Source: Agrypnia vestita
Lineage: Eukaryota; Arthropoda; Insecta; Trichoptera; Phryganeidae
Length of the DNA: 64,000 nucleotides
Direction of reading: 5' to 3'
Assembly (NCBI GenBank): GCA_016648135.1
Contig: JADDOH010005133.1
Coordinates: forward strand, 78,455 to 142,454
Positions within the stretch are counted from its first letter, which is position 1. Each line of letters opens with the position of its first letter. Made by a program: the position numbers and the translations under genes. Below, one piece after another: positions 43,395-52,894 of this stretch. The notes under the pieces were generated by a model. It was not told where the DNA came from, did not search any database, and saw only the letters and a list, made by a program, of their open reading frames with translations.

Positions 43395-43759
43395 TAAAGC
43401 ATTAACTTTGTGGTTAGACATAATAACAGAATGTTAGTAAACTTAGTAAAAACCACTACCAGATTTGCGGTCTACCGGTTTCGAGACGTACCCGTCTCTT
43501 TGTCAGGACCAACACTACACTACTACATTCACAACACTATACACCCCAACCATAGTATTGATAAACTATCACCACTATTGTTCACATGCGTATTAGTCTT
43601 GTCAGAGAAATTGAACTACTGAATACTATGGTTGGGGTGTATAGTGTTGTGAATGTAGTAGTGTAGTGTTGGTCCTGATGAAGAGACTAGTACGTCTCGA
43701 AACCGGTAGACCGTAAATCTGGTAGTGGTTTTTACTAAGTTTACTAACATTCTGTTATA
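43395..43759. repeat. Large palindrome of two Penelope family F ends (about 130-bp arms)
   Basis: Left arm about 43433-43560, right arm about 43621-43750, almost perfectly complementary, with a ~60-bp spacer. Each arm carries CACTACCAGATTTGCGGTCT-type sequence, CCGGTTTCGAGACG and the CCTGA(T/A)GAAGAGAC...GTCTCGAAACCGG motif. The plus-oriented sequence equals the 3' end of the Penelope copy at 60060-60250. Confidence 0.8.
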
Positions 43760-43764
43760 TTATA

Positions 43765-43935
43765 ATTATTAATTTTTTTAACGAAAATTTGACAGATCCT
43801 CTTGATCGTCGCCACGAGTCTGCTTGCAAAGTTTCAGCTCGATCGGATCGCGGGGAAGGGGTTAAAAGTCGATCCAAAGTTTTTTCGTCAGACAAGCAAG
43901 CAAGCAGACGCCACGAGTTAAAAGAAATAGAGTAA
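43765..43935 (+). repeat. Element M, copy 7 (3' half)
   Basis: TTTAACGAAAATTTGACAGA, CAAAGTTTCAGCTCGATCGG and CGCCACGAGTTAAAAGAAA. It abuts the right arm of the Penelope palindrome, which probably replaced or interrupted its 5' half. Confidence 0.7.
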
Positions 43936-44146
43936 TCACTGAACAATTTCACCTCCGTTTCCCCGCCGTAATTACCGAAGAGCGGGGTAAAAATAAATGA
44001 ACCGCGAAGAAGTGACGCGCATGGGCAGGAGTTGGTAGCGGCTGCCGCTAGCCGCTAGATGTCGGCTGCGGGCTGCTAGCCATTGCGCGACACATGTGGG
44101 ACTCCTCTTATTGGAGGGCAGGGCCGCACTCGGTCTTTAAAATATA

Positions 44147-44515
44147 ACTAGCTGTGCCTGCGCGGCTTCGCACGCGTAGATTTTTAGTACACTATTTGGA
44201 TCGTCGTAGCACTTTCGCGAACCTTCTAGAACATCCTCCTTCCAGAACTGTCAAGAAATTTATCGAACATACAGGAACCTTCTAGACATACCGACACATA
44301 ACGCCACTCGGAACCTTATAGAACTTTCGGGATTTTTCTAGAACCTTCTCCTTCCAGAAGTTTCTAGAGCAGGTTTTTGCGAAACCTTCTAGACTCACCG
44401 ACACAGTCGGCGCGCCTATTTTGAAACAGTCTGAAGTATTTACGGCCTTCCCGTAACAAAAAAATGCGCTAGAAAGTATATTTTCGTCACCCACTCCCAT
44501 CCACGCACAGCCACG
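44147..44515 (-). mobile_element. Helitron-like HSE element H3, 5'-truncated
   Basis: Begins ACTAGCTGTGCCTGCGCGGC (the element's 3' terminus on the minus strand, including CTAGT) and runs to the CACGCACAGCCAC block at 44515, where SINE S3' begins. GAA/TTC alternation is present at 44214-44236 and 44320-44360 with a few substitutions. Confidence 0.6.
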
Positions 44516-44690
44516 CGGCGGTAGCAACATTCATTGAGCGGCCGGTTCGGGTTTGCTGGACCGGGGTTCAAGCCCCATCTCTGGCCGTTTAATTTGTTTT
44601 TAGCCGTGAATTCGAACGAAATTACTGACGTTATACGAAGTTTCGGACGTACAGATAGACAAACAGATAAACAGACAGACAGACAACGAA
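44516..44690 (+). repeat. tRNA-derived SINE S3, uninterrupted copy
   Basis: GCGGTAGCAACATTCATTGA, CCGGGGTTCAAGCCCCATCT, CTGGCCGTTTAATTTG, TTTTTAGCCGTGAATTCGAA and ACTGACGTTATACGAAG, ending in an ACAGACAG-rich tail. GGTTCAAGCCC is a good B box. Confidence 0.65.
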
Positions 44691-44790
44691 ATTATTATTT
44701 TTGATATTTAGAGAAGCACACAGTATAGTGATAGGTATTTGCTGAGTTCTTTTATAAAGTATAAGTATAAAGTAAAGGATTAATACAAAA

Positions 44791-45112
44791 GTAATCCATA
44801 AACACCAAGTGTTTATTATACTCCCTTTTTCATTGAATCAGGTTTCGTGCCTACTGCACGCGTCGGGGTTATTACTTATTTGTATTGATTTCAAATTGAA
44901 AAAACCGTTAAAATTGATAAAAATCCTAAATTATACTACGATTATTAATTTTTTTAAACGAAAATTTGTGAGATCATTTTTATCGTCCTCACGAGTCTGC
45001 CTGCAAAGTTTCAGCTCGATTGGATCACGGAAAAGGGTCAAAAATCGATTCAAAGTTTTTCCTACAGACAACAAACGCCAGACGCTACGAATTAAAAGAA
45101 AGGGAGTAAAAA
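44791..45112 (+). repeat. Element M, copy 8 (short type), first of a tandem pair
   Basis: GTAATCCATAAACACCAAG to CGAATTAAAAGAAAGGGAGT. It is followed within two bases by another complete copy in the same orientation. Confidence 0.75.
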
Positions 45113-45113
45113 A

Positions 45114-45436
45114 CTAACCCATAAAAACCAAGTTTTTACAATACTCCCTTTCGCTTTGAATCAGGTATCTTGTCTTTACACGCGTCGGGCTAGTTACTCA
45201 TGTAGAAAGATTCCAATTTGAAAAAAACATTAAAATTTCGAAAAATTCAAAATTATACTATAATTATTAAATTTTTTTAAACGAAAATTTGTTAGATCAT
45301 TTTTATCATCGCCACGAGTCTGCCTGCAAAGTTTCAGCTCGATTGGACCACTAAAAAGGGTTAAAAATCGATCCAAAGTTTTTCCGGCAGACAACAAACT
45401 GCAGACGCTACGAGTTAAAAGAAAGGGAGTAAAAAT
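45114..45436 (+). repeat. Element M, copy 9 (short type), second of a tandem pair
   Basis: TAACCCATAAAAACCAAG to CGAGTTAAAAGAAAGGGAGT, AAAAAT. Nearly the same length as copy 8 (about 323 bp), consistent with a head-to-tail tandem arrangement. Confidence 0.75.
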
Positions 45437-45439
45437 TGA

Positions 45440-46530
45440 TATACATAATGTCAATCTTCTTTAGATAGATTTTTCTTTAGATAAATAAAGCTATTATAAA
45501 TAAAAAAAATATTGGCTTAGTGGTACTTATTATCTATCTCCTCAAGTGCTGACATTTCACCCAAAATGTAAAAAATATTTTATATTTAAAATTGAATGAG
45601 GAGACTAGAATGCGACCACTATAAATTGGCGAGCGAGGGGGGGCGTCTCTGTCGCGTAACAGAAGTTGCCAGGGTGAAAATTTATTACACAATACATAAT
45701 GTACAGAATGTCCGGTGACCGGTGTCGCAGCCTTTAACAGAAATTTGGTCGGACAGCACTAAAGAAACCAAGTCGTAATGGCGGCCGTTCTATCTGTCAA
45801 ACTGACGGTAATATCGGTCCATTATTTGCTTTAGCTTCGCAAAACTTTAATACTTCATTGGCAATTGTTCTTGCACCATCCCGGACTGTTTAGGATGTTT
45901 TGGACGTAATAATTCAGTGTATATTGGTAATCAAGATGTCACAGCTCCCGAGCAAATACAAAATTGTCCTGAATGACAGGGCGAGGGGTTACCGCCGGGT
46001 GCGGGCGGGGCGGGTTTTATTTCCAAAGTCGCCGCACGCCAAGTTATTATGGTCAAGCGATACTAGCTAGCGATTTACTTAAATGGGCCATCTTCTCTCC
46101 GCTCCGCCCCTGCGAGACCAAAACAATATTTTTACCAAAATAACTGATTTGATGAGTTATGGAGTTCCACCCGACTCGATCTTTTATTTGTCTTATTTAA
46201 CCCAGCGCGCAAGTGCAACGCTTTTTTTAACCCTTTTGGGCCGAGATAATTCTGTTGCGTCACATAGGGGCGTCATATTTTCATACTACTATTAGCCCTA
46301 TTTTTTTCAGTGAATGTTTCGTCTCGCGTGTTCGTGTTGATATCATTACAAAGTGCATTTTTCGGACTATTTTTTGTTAACGTCGAAGCTTTAATAACAG
46401 TGATGTTATTAAATTTGCTTCGACCAGGGCTTTTGATTAAACGGTGAAAAATATTGGATGCAAATAATAGGATTTTTTGTACGAATTTTTAAAGAAACTG
46501 CTTTAATATCGGTCTGGGAAAACCAAAGGA
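45440..46530. other. Unassigned, partly GC-balanced sequence
   Basis: No gene family recognised. 45610-46110 is less AT-rich than its surroundings (for example GCGAGGGGTTACCGCCGGGT, near 45980). The open frame at 46083-46295 has no recognisable features. It may be unique intergenic DNA. Confidence 0.4.
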
Positions 46531-46534
46531 AAAA

Positions 46535-47081
46535 AAGTAACCCATAAAAACCAAGTTTTTATTAAACTCCCTTTCTCTGTAAAATATAACAACAATTAAA
46601 GACGAATTAAAACATATAACATGACACTAAACTTACAGTAATTTAATATATTTCTAAAATGTCAGATGTTTTGAGCTTTGATAAGACACTTCATACTTTG
46701 AAGATTAAATTATAAAAACATTTGTCAGTCAATTTAGATTTTCGACATTCGTAGTGAAGTACCTATTATGCATACCGATGGAGTAATTCAAATTTAGAAA
46801 ATATTCCGCGACAAAAAAGTTATCGGGCCGCCGTTGCTAATCTAATGATTCCAATTTGAAAAAACCAATAAAATTTCTAAAAATCTGAAATTATACTATA
46901 ATTATTCATATTTTTAACGAAAATTTGATAGACCTTCTTGATCATCGCCACGAGTCTACTTGCCAAGTTTCAGCTCGATTGGATCACGGGAAAGGGGTCA
47001 AAAATCGATCCAAAGTTTTTTTTACGGCAAGCCGGCAAGCAAGCAAGCAGACGCCACGAGTTAATATAAAGGGAGTAAAAA
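46535..47081 (+). repeat. Element M, copy 10 (long type)
   Basis: AGTAACCCATAAAAACCAAG to GCCACGAGTTAATATAAAGG, GAGTAAAAA. Closest in sequence and length to copy 6. Confidence 0.75.
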
Positions 47082-47399
47082 ATTCAAAATTAAAACATAC
47101 CGTTTTACATTTTGAGAAATATTATAGAAAATGATATTTTAAAACAGTATGCTATGCCATTTTAGAATATAATTTTTTTATAATATAGTTATAATTCAAA
47201 AACTTGTATGCAATTTAAATGTTGCTCAAAAAATAATTTTAAAAGTAATGTTTAAAAAAATCCTTCACAACTTAGAATCCTAAAGTATTTGCTGCTGAAT
47301 AGAAGCGATGAATGCGATAAACACACATAGACAAATGTTAAAAAAAAAATTTAAACGTAAAATTTAAAAATAAATACAATGAGCAATACTCACTTACTT

Positions 47400-47575
47400 A
47401 ATTACCATTACGCCGATTCCTCGCCGGGGCAGGCAGATAGGGAAGAGCGCTATAACCTTCTCTCATGAGTCACAACTCTCACCTCATCTACATTCATGCA
47501 TCTTCGCGTGCAAGCTCGATGATTGTCGAGGCTCCTAACAGGACCGTCTTCAAGGATACGGTCGATCTGGTCATT
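47400..47575 (-). pseudogene. RTE-like LINE copy 1f, 3' end
   Basis: Minus strand encodes a degraded DGPVRSLDNHRACTRRCMNV-like stretch and ends GGCGTAATGGTAATTAAGTA, the family 1 terminus. The 5' side is cut by the J3 LINE tail. Confidence 0.65.
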
Positions 47576-47577
47576 TA

Positions 47578-48200
47578 TTTATTTATTTAATATTCATGGA
47601 AGACCAAGAGCACAACAAAGAAGCATTGAAAACATTAATATAATATACAGGGCCAATTATATGTCTCCACTTTTAGAAATATGTTAATAATGATATATAA
47701 GTTATGATATGATATGTTATGATATGAAGTAAACTTAGGCATGTTAAGAATTATATAACAAGAAAAAATAAAAAATTTAAACAAAAGAAAACGAGACTTA
47801 ATTATTAGCAGAAAAACATAGGCACGTTGAGAATAATACAAAAAGAATGAATAAAAAAAATTAAACAAGAGAAAAAGAGTATTTAACTCTAATTCGGATA
47901 TTTTATACGCACCGTATGTATTACCGAGAAGCGAATCTCGACGTTTCGTTGGATACTCCTGATGACGTTGGATAAGTATCCAACGAAACGTCGAGATTCG
48001 CTTCTCGGTAATATATACGGTGCGTATAAAATATCTGAAATTACAGTTAAATATGTCTAACGACCGTAATAACAACCTTAACTCTTTAATAAGAGAAAAA
48101 GAGACTTAATTAGTAAGTAGAAAAAAATTCCGCACTCAAAATTTTTCTCAATCTTGTGTGGCTGCACTCGAACAGATCAATATCCAATAATCTAAATAAT
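47578..48200 (-). pseudogene. Jockey-like LINE copy J3, with Penelope family E palindrome inside
   Basis: The 3' UTR (TATTCATGGAAGACCAAGAG at 47590, as complement) and a short coding end at 48110-48200 (CTCGAACAGATCAATATCCA on plus) match J1 and J2. Between them, 47886-48045 is an inverted pair of Penelope E ends. Confidence 0.7.
47886..48045. repeat. Inverted pair of Penelope family E ends
   Basis: Arms carrying TATTACCGAGAAGCGAATCT and its complement flank CTGATGACGTTGGATAAGTA and TCCAACGAAACGTCGAG. The hairpin CGTTGGATA/TATCCAACG is perfect over nine pairs. The same single end follows the Penelope coding region at 40282-40380. Confidence 0.7.
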
Positions 48201-48249
48201 GCCACGTTTCTGGACAATACCATACACATAATCAATATATATATATATA

Positions 48250-48712
48250 AAAAGAAACCCGTGTTTCCCTATCCGCCAAGTTTTCTCCACAACCAGATAC
48301 TACCACCCCCTGGTGGTTATGGTGGTGGATAGCCCTTGGTGTCACATCGAAAATATGCGAGTTTGGTGGGGGTGGCTGAGAGTGGGTGGGAGTGGGTGAC
48401 GAAAATGTGCATTCTAGCACATTGTTTTGTTATGGGAAGGCCGCAAATGCTTCAGATTGTTTTAAAATAGGCGCGCTGACTGTGTCGGTGAGTCAAGAAG
48501 GTTCCAGAAAAGGTTCTAGAAAATTCCCGAAAATTCTATAAGGTTCTAAACTGAGTGGCGGAATGTGTCAGTGTGTCTAGAAGGTTCCTGTACATTCGAA
48601 TTTCTTGGATGTTCTGGAAGGAGAATGTTCTAGAAGGTTAGCGAAAGTTCTATGACGATCCAAACAGTGTTCTAGAAATCTACGCGTGCGAAGCCGCGCT
48701 GGCACAACTAGT
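48250..48712 (+). mobile_element. Helitron-like HSE element H4
   Basis: Starts AAAAAGAAACCCGTGTTTCC as H1 and ends GAAGCCGCGCTGGCACAACT, AGT. One GAA/TTC array near 48622-48650 keeps five of six units; other triplets have decayed slightly. Confidence 0.6.
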
Positions 48713-48719
48713 TAGATAT

Positions 48720-49090
48720 ACATAAGAAAGATTTACACGTGGACTGATTGAGTGTGTCAAAATGTGTCGTATATAGGCACTGTCCTCAATGATAAATGTC
48801 CCAACAAAGGTGAAGAACCCCGTTAAGTTTCTGCCACCGAAGATGCTTAAAAGCGAACAAATAGGGTAGAAAGGTGTAAACCACTCGAGGGTGGGTTTTT
48901 TGCCACATTTTTTCAACCCTGGAGCCTGGGAACCGGCGGCCTGACCCGTCCTGACCCCGAGGGCCGATAAATCACAGCGGCCGGGACTGTCAGACCCGAC
49001 TGACGAGGGTTTCAACCCCGATGATGATTATCGTATTAAAGCCACCAAAAATGCTCATCACAGATATGTCATTATTTTTATTGTTGACAC
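48720..49090. other. Unassigned GC-rich segment
   Basis: 48890-49020 (GCCTGGGAACCGGCGGCCTG, GGGCCGATAAATCACAGCGG) is distinctly GC-rich for this window. The minus frame 48680-49015 was not recognised as any family. No splice or RNA structure could be supported. Confidence 0.35.
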
Positions 49091-49099
49091 ACGAGGGTT

Positions 49100-50045
49100 T
49101 TTTTTATTTTTTTTATTTATTAGAGACACTAACAGGATAATAGGTACATGATACTCTGATAATAAACATTATAGTGAAGACTATGCCCATTATCCCAATT
49201 ACAAGTGTTTTCGGCACGCTCTAGTAACATGTATTTTTGCATTTTTTTTTTCTATTTATTTTCTTTATATTTTATAATATTTAGTCCCACAAAACGACTA
49301 AAAAGACGTTTGTCTGTAGGTTCATTTTTACAATTGTAAGTTACACTATTGCAAAATATTATTCACTTTATAAACATAAGAGATAAAAAACGAAAACAAT
49401 TAAGTACAAAAAAAGACATAAAAAAAATTTCAGTACAAAGTTAAAAATTTTAAACAAACTAAGAAAAGAGCAATAAATAAAGAAAATAGCAAATTAAAAA
49501 TATATATAGCATAAATTAAGGAAAAAGAAAGAGAAATATATATAAATATAAACATCACTAATTATTCAAAGTCATTATCATAATAAAACACTTAATATAG
49601 TTCATAAATAACTAATGTCGTTATTAATTATATTTTACACGTACATTTATGTGTATTGTATATTTTTTGTTTGATTGTAGTGCGATTAGTATTTAATGAA
49701 TGATTGATTTAATGGATCTATAGGTTCAGGTCATCATTTAGAAAATGGATGTTGTGTGTGAGTGAGTTTTTGAATGAAGATAAGGTATCTGCAAGAATAT
49801 CAGCATCAATGTTAGGGTCGGCACAATAGATATGTGCGACACAACCTTGTGATGGGAGAAAAGTAACCGACATTATTAGTGTGCTGGCTTATTCTAAAGA
49901 ACTCCGGGTTTCTTATACGGGGTTTAACATGCAAATTTATATCAGATAGAGAGAGAGAATCAATAGCTCCGCTGAGAATCTTGTGTAGCACAACGAGATC
50001 GGATATTTTCCGTCGGGACTCAAGTTTGTGCATCTTGAAAAAGAC
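49100..50045 (-). pseudogene. Jockey-like LINE copy K2 with inserted LINE tail
   Basis: The minus-strand frame reads FKMHKLESRRKISDLVVLHK, ILSGAIDSLSLSDINLHV, NPEFFRISQHTNNVGYF as in K1. The 3' UTR ends at about 49130 (GTACCTATTATCCTGTTAGT on minus). Compared with K1, about 370 bp (49235-49610) are inserted in the UTR, A-rich at its 3' end, with CCTACAGACAAACGTC-type sequence of another LINE. Confidence 0.75.
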
Positions 50046-50149
50046 GAAAAAGAAAAAGAATTGCGAACAAAAAGTAAAAATTAAGTATTTTATATCTCCA
50101 AGGCTGAGATTTTTGTAACATTTTCGTCTCGAGGCAATCTGTGAGACTT

Positions 50150-50335
50150 GTGTGGATGTACAACCATAACCACGCTCAAATACTTGTAGTATCTGATCGT
50201 GCCAGGTCTTTCGCGGACGCTCTCTATTCCTGTTGCCTTCAACACTCGCCTCATATATTTTCTCGTTCATACGTTCCGCATGACCAAACCATCTCAGCAC
50301 TCCTTTCTTTATTCTATCTACCACACTACAGCTAG
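50150..50335 (-). pseudogene. RTE-like LINE copy 1g, internal fragment
   Basis: VVDRIKKGVLRWFGHAERMN, EKIYEASVEGNRNRERPRK and TWHDQILQVFERGYG match family 1. The frame then runs by chance into the adjacent K2 fragment; the joined open frame (49812-50324) is a junction of two elements. Confidence 0.8.
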
Positions 50336-50639
50336 CATTACATTCACTTTTATATATCTTTTATAAAATGAAATACACCAATGTGAACATAAATAGACAT
50401 GTATAAAAATATGATTTCAGCACCTCAAACAATATTCAACAGTTATGACCCACTTCCTGCCAACACTCGCCTTAAAATTTGGCAGCGAGACGTATTGCCA
50501 ATGACAATATAATAATCATTCATTAATTTTACAAAATCAGTTTAACTGTTCAAAAAGAATATTTTGAACAACGGGGCGGCTACTTGCTGCTTGTTACTGC
50601 CCTATCCTCGTCCTTTTTTCGTTCGCATAAAACAAATTT

Positions 50640-51105
50640 ATGCGAATACTACTCTTAAATACACATACAAACACAAAAATACACAGTTTAAACCAACTCA
50701 AACAATAATTACCACTCGGTCAAACAAACTCAATCTACAAATCCCAAGGTTACATACCACGGACCCAAATTACTTAATTGCATGCTTGACGAATTAAAAC
50801 AATCCAGGCCAACCACAATTTACAACCCTAACATTAAATACAAAATAAAACAGTGGATCCGAAACAAGGGGAGAGATAAAATAGGCACACTTACACAAAC
50901 ACACTAACACAATATAACCTCATATATATATATGATATATTTTCTATTATGTTACTTTACACTTTATTATCTATTTACTATGTTTTGACTACACAATATT
51001 GTAAACTACGCCTGTCTCAACACACATATTTCTAGTGAGACAGACACAGTGTCCAAACAAAATCTTATAATTATAATTAAATAGAAATAAATAAATGAAA
51101 AAAAA
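50640..51105 (+). pseudogene. LINE RT C-terminus and 3' UTR
   Basis: The frame gives NPKVTYHGPKLLNCMLDELK, QSRPTTIYNPNIKYKIKQWI, a diverged -HGP--(L/F)N-L--E-K end block of Jockey-like elements, with a frameshift. The 3' UTR (ACGCCTGTCTCAACACACAT; TTTCTAGTGAGACAGACACA) ends in AATAAATAAATGAAAAAAAA at about 51105. Confidence 0.65.
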
Positions 51106-51109
51106 ATAT

Positions 51110-51810
51110 ATATGTAAATGAAGATCCGTAGGTACCTACTGATCTTCATTTAATTTGAATTGTTAAAATGGAACGTTTTAATTTGTGTGAAAATTCTTTC
51201 ACAAACAACTGACAATCGAGCTATTGAGAAAATTATAATATACCGGTGAATAATACATATTTAATAATACATAAAGTTTCTAATATAAAATAATAGCTTT
51301 AAATGTTGTCTCTCTTTTCAGGTATGATGTGTACTTTTATTATTTTTAAATTTTAATGTGAAATATTATGTTCTTTTGTTAATAAAATATATGCTCTTTT
51401 CAGAGCAACGCAAAAAAGGTTTTATTTAAAAAAAACTAAAATATTTGGGAAACCATGTTATATATACCTATACATATATTTTATTTTCAGAACGTTTTTT
51501 CGATAACCAGAGGTGATGCATTTGAATCAGCTTCGAATCGTTTGAATTCTGCCGAATTTCTTTATTCCATCAGAGAGGCACCGCTTCATTGACCTCGTCA
51601 TCTTTTCTAAGTCTTCGTCCTCTCAAAGCGACCTCTAGAGTCCAAATTCATGGAGCAAGGTGGGGTCCGAAGGGGGATGCTGAAGACCTGTCTCCTCATC
51701 AGCAGCACGACCGTACTGGTGTTGGTTCATTATTAAACGCACCCACCCACCCTATAGTTACAACACAAAGCACCGAGTGAGCAACATAGCCATAGCCAGT
51801 ACCGACATTT
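51110..51810. other. Unassigned sequence
   Basis: AT-rich to 51480, then more balanced sequence at 51540-51790. The open frame 51589-51780 was not recognised. No repeat signature seen. Confidence 0.4.
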
Positions 51811-52560
51811 TTTTTTTTAATTATTTAAATTATTTTTTTACAAGATAGTGACAGTTACTTATGAATGGATGTTTCTCTACTACATGAGTGTCATAAACTC
51901 GTGTGTAGTAGAGGAGTATCATTACATTATACATTTACAAAAGAATTATGTGATAAAATGTATATATTCGTCAGGTAATAAGTATATGTATAGACAATCA
52001 AGTAAGAATAAGTAAGTAATAATTAAAGTAATAAATAGGTAATAAAAAGTAATAACTAATAATAATAAGTAAGTAAAAGGTACATATATATTATTTTTTT
52101 TAGGAATCTCAACAGTACAATCTATTATAATGGCATAACATATTGAGTAGTTGGTAGACCAATTATAGAGATCCACGGCATAAAATATTAAGTCAAGCAA
52201 TAAAGAAAACATATACTAAATAGATGGATAGGAGTGGGAGTTAGAGGGGGAAGTGGAGTGAGGTGTATGGGATTGTGGCTGAGTGGAGTGTGTGTGTATT
52301 CTGTGTGTGACGTAGATGTATATAGATATGGGGGTTTGTGCAAAGAGTGATGAGAGTTTGGCTGTGGTGTGTGTATGATGATGGTCGGTCTCAATTAATC
52401 CGGTGAAGATATAGAAACAAGTAATATAAGCGGTTTAAATAGGATTTTTAAGAGCTGAGATGTTGGAATTAAATACATCAATGTCATTGAAGTGGTCATT
52501 GTATGCTTTGCATGTTCGCTGGATGAATGAGTTCTGTGCATAAGAGGTTCTGCTTATGGG
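51811..52560 (-). pseudogene. LINE fragment: RT C-terminus and long C/A-rich 3' UTR
   Basis: Minus strand near 52560-52437 reads HVPISRTSYAQNSFIQRTCK and AYNDHFNDIDVFNSN before a stop, a standard LINE end (H-P--RT-Y---S---R). The UTR includes a CACAC/ACTCC-rich segment (52190-52400) that creates a spurious Pro/His/Thr-rich frame. A T run at 51811-51820 is probably the A tail on the minus strand. Confidence 0.65.
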
Positions 52561-52597
52561 TACATGGAAGAGCATAATATAGAATAAATATAAAAAT

Positions 52598-52894
52598 TTA
52601 ATCATTTCTGAAGGTATTTTTTCACGTTTTTTTTAAATGATTCATAATTTTCCTCAGTCCTCATTTCAACAGGCAATTCGTTGAACCGTTTCACACCTCT
52701 GAATGTGTAGTGATGCTGAGCAGTTGTGGTATGTATCACAGGGATATGTAATTTACCAAGTGTTACATTTCTGCCACTTGACACTCTTTGGGTCAGCTCG
52801 TTATCACTATGAATACCTTTATATAGTTGAGTAATGCAATTTTGTTTGTAGATATTTTGTAAAATTCTACCATCGCTTTTATATATTATATATA
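52598..52894 (-). pseudogene. LINE RT C-terminal fragment, second type
   Basis: Minus-strand frame reads LGKLHIPVIHTTTAQHHYTF, RGVKRFNELPVEMRTEENYE and SFKKNVKKYLQK, a clear LINE terminus. Its upstream end is at the mariner border, and a few mariner TIR codons extend the open frame artificially. Confidence 0.75.

Noticed and set aside
49812..50324. 170-codon minus-strand gene
   Set aside because: It is a chance open junction between two retrotransposon fragments (RTE family 1 and LINE family K).
52188..52394. Pro/His/Thr-rich minus-strand ORF
   Set aside because: Created by a CACAC/ACTCC-rich LINE 3' UTR; no domain and no conservation expected.
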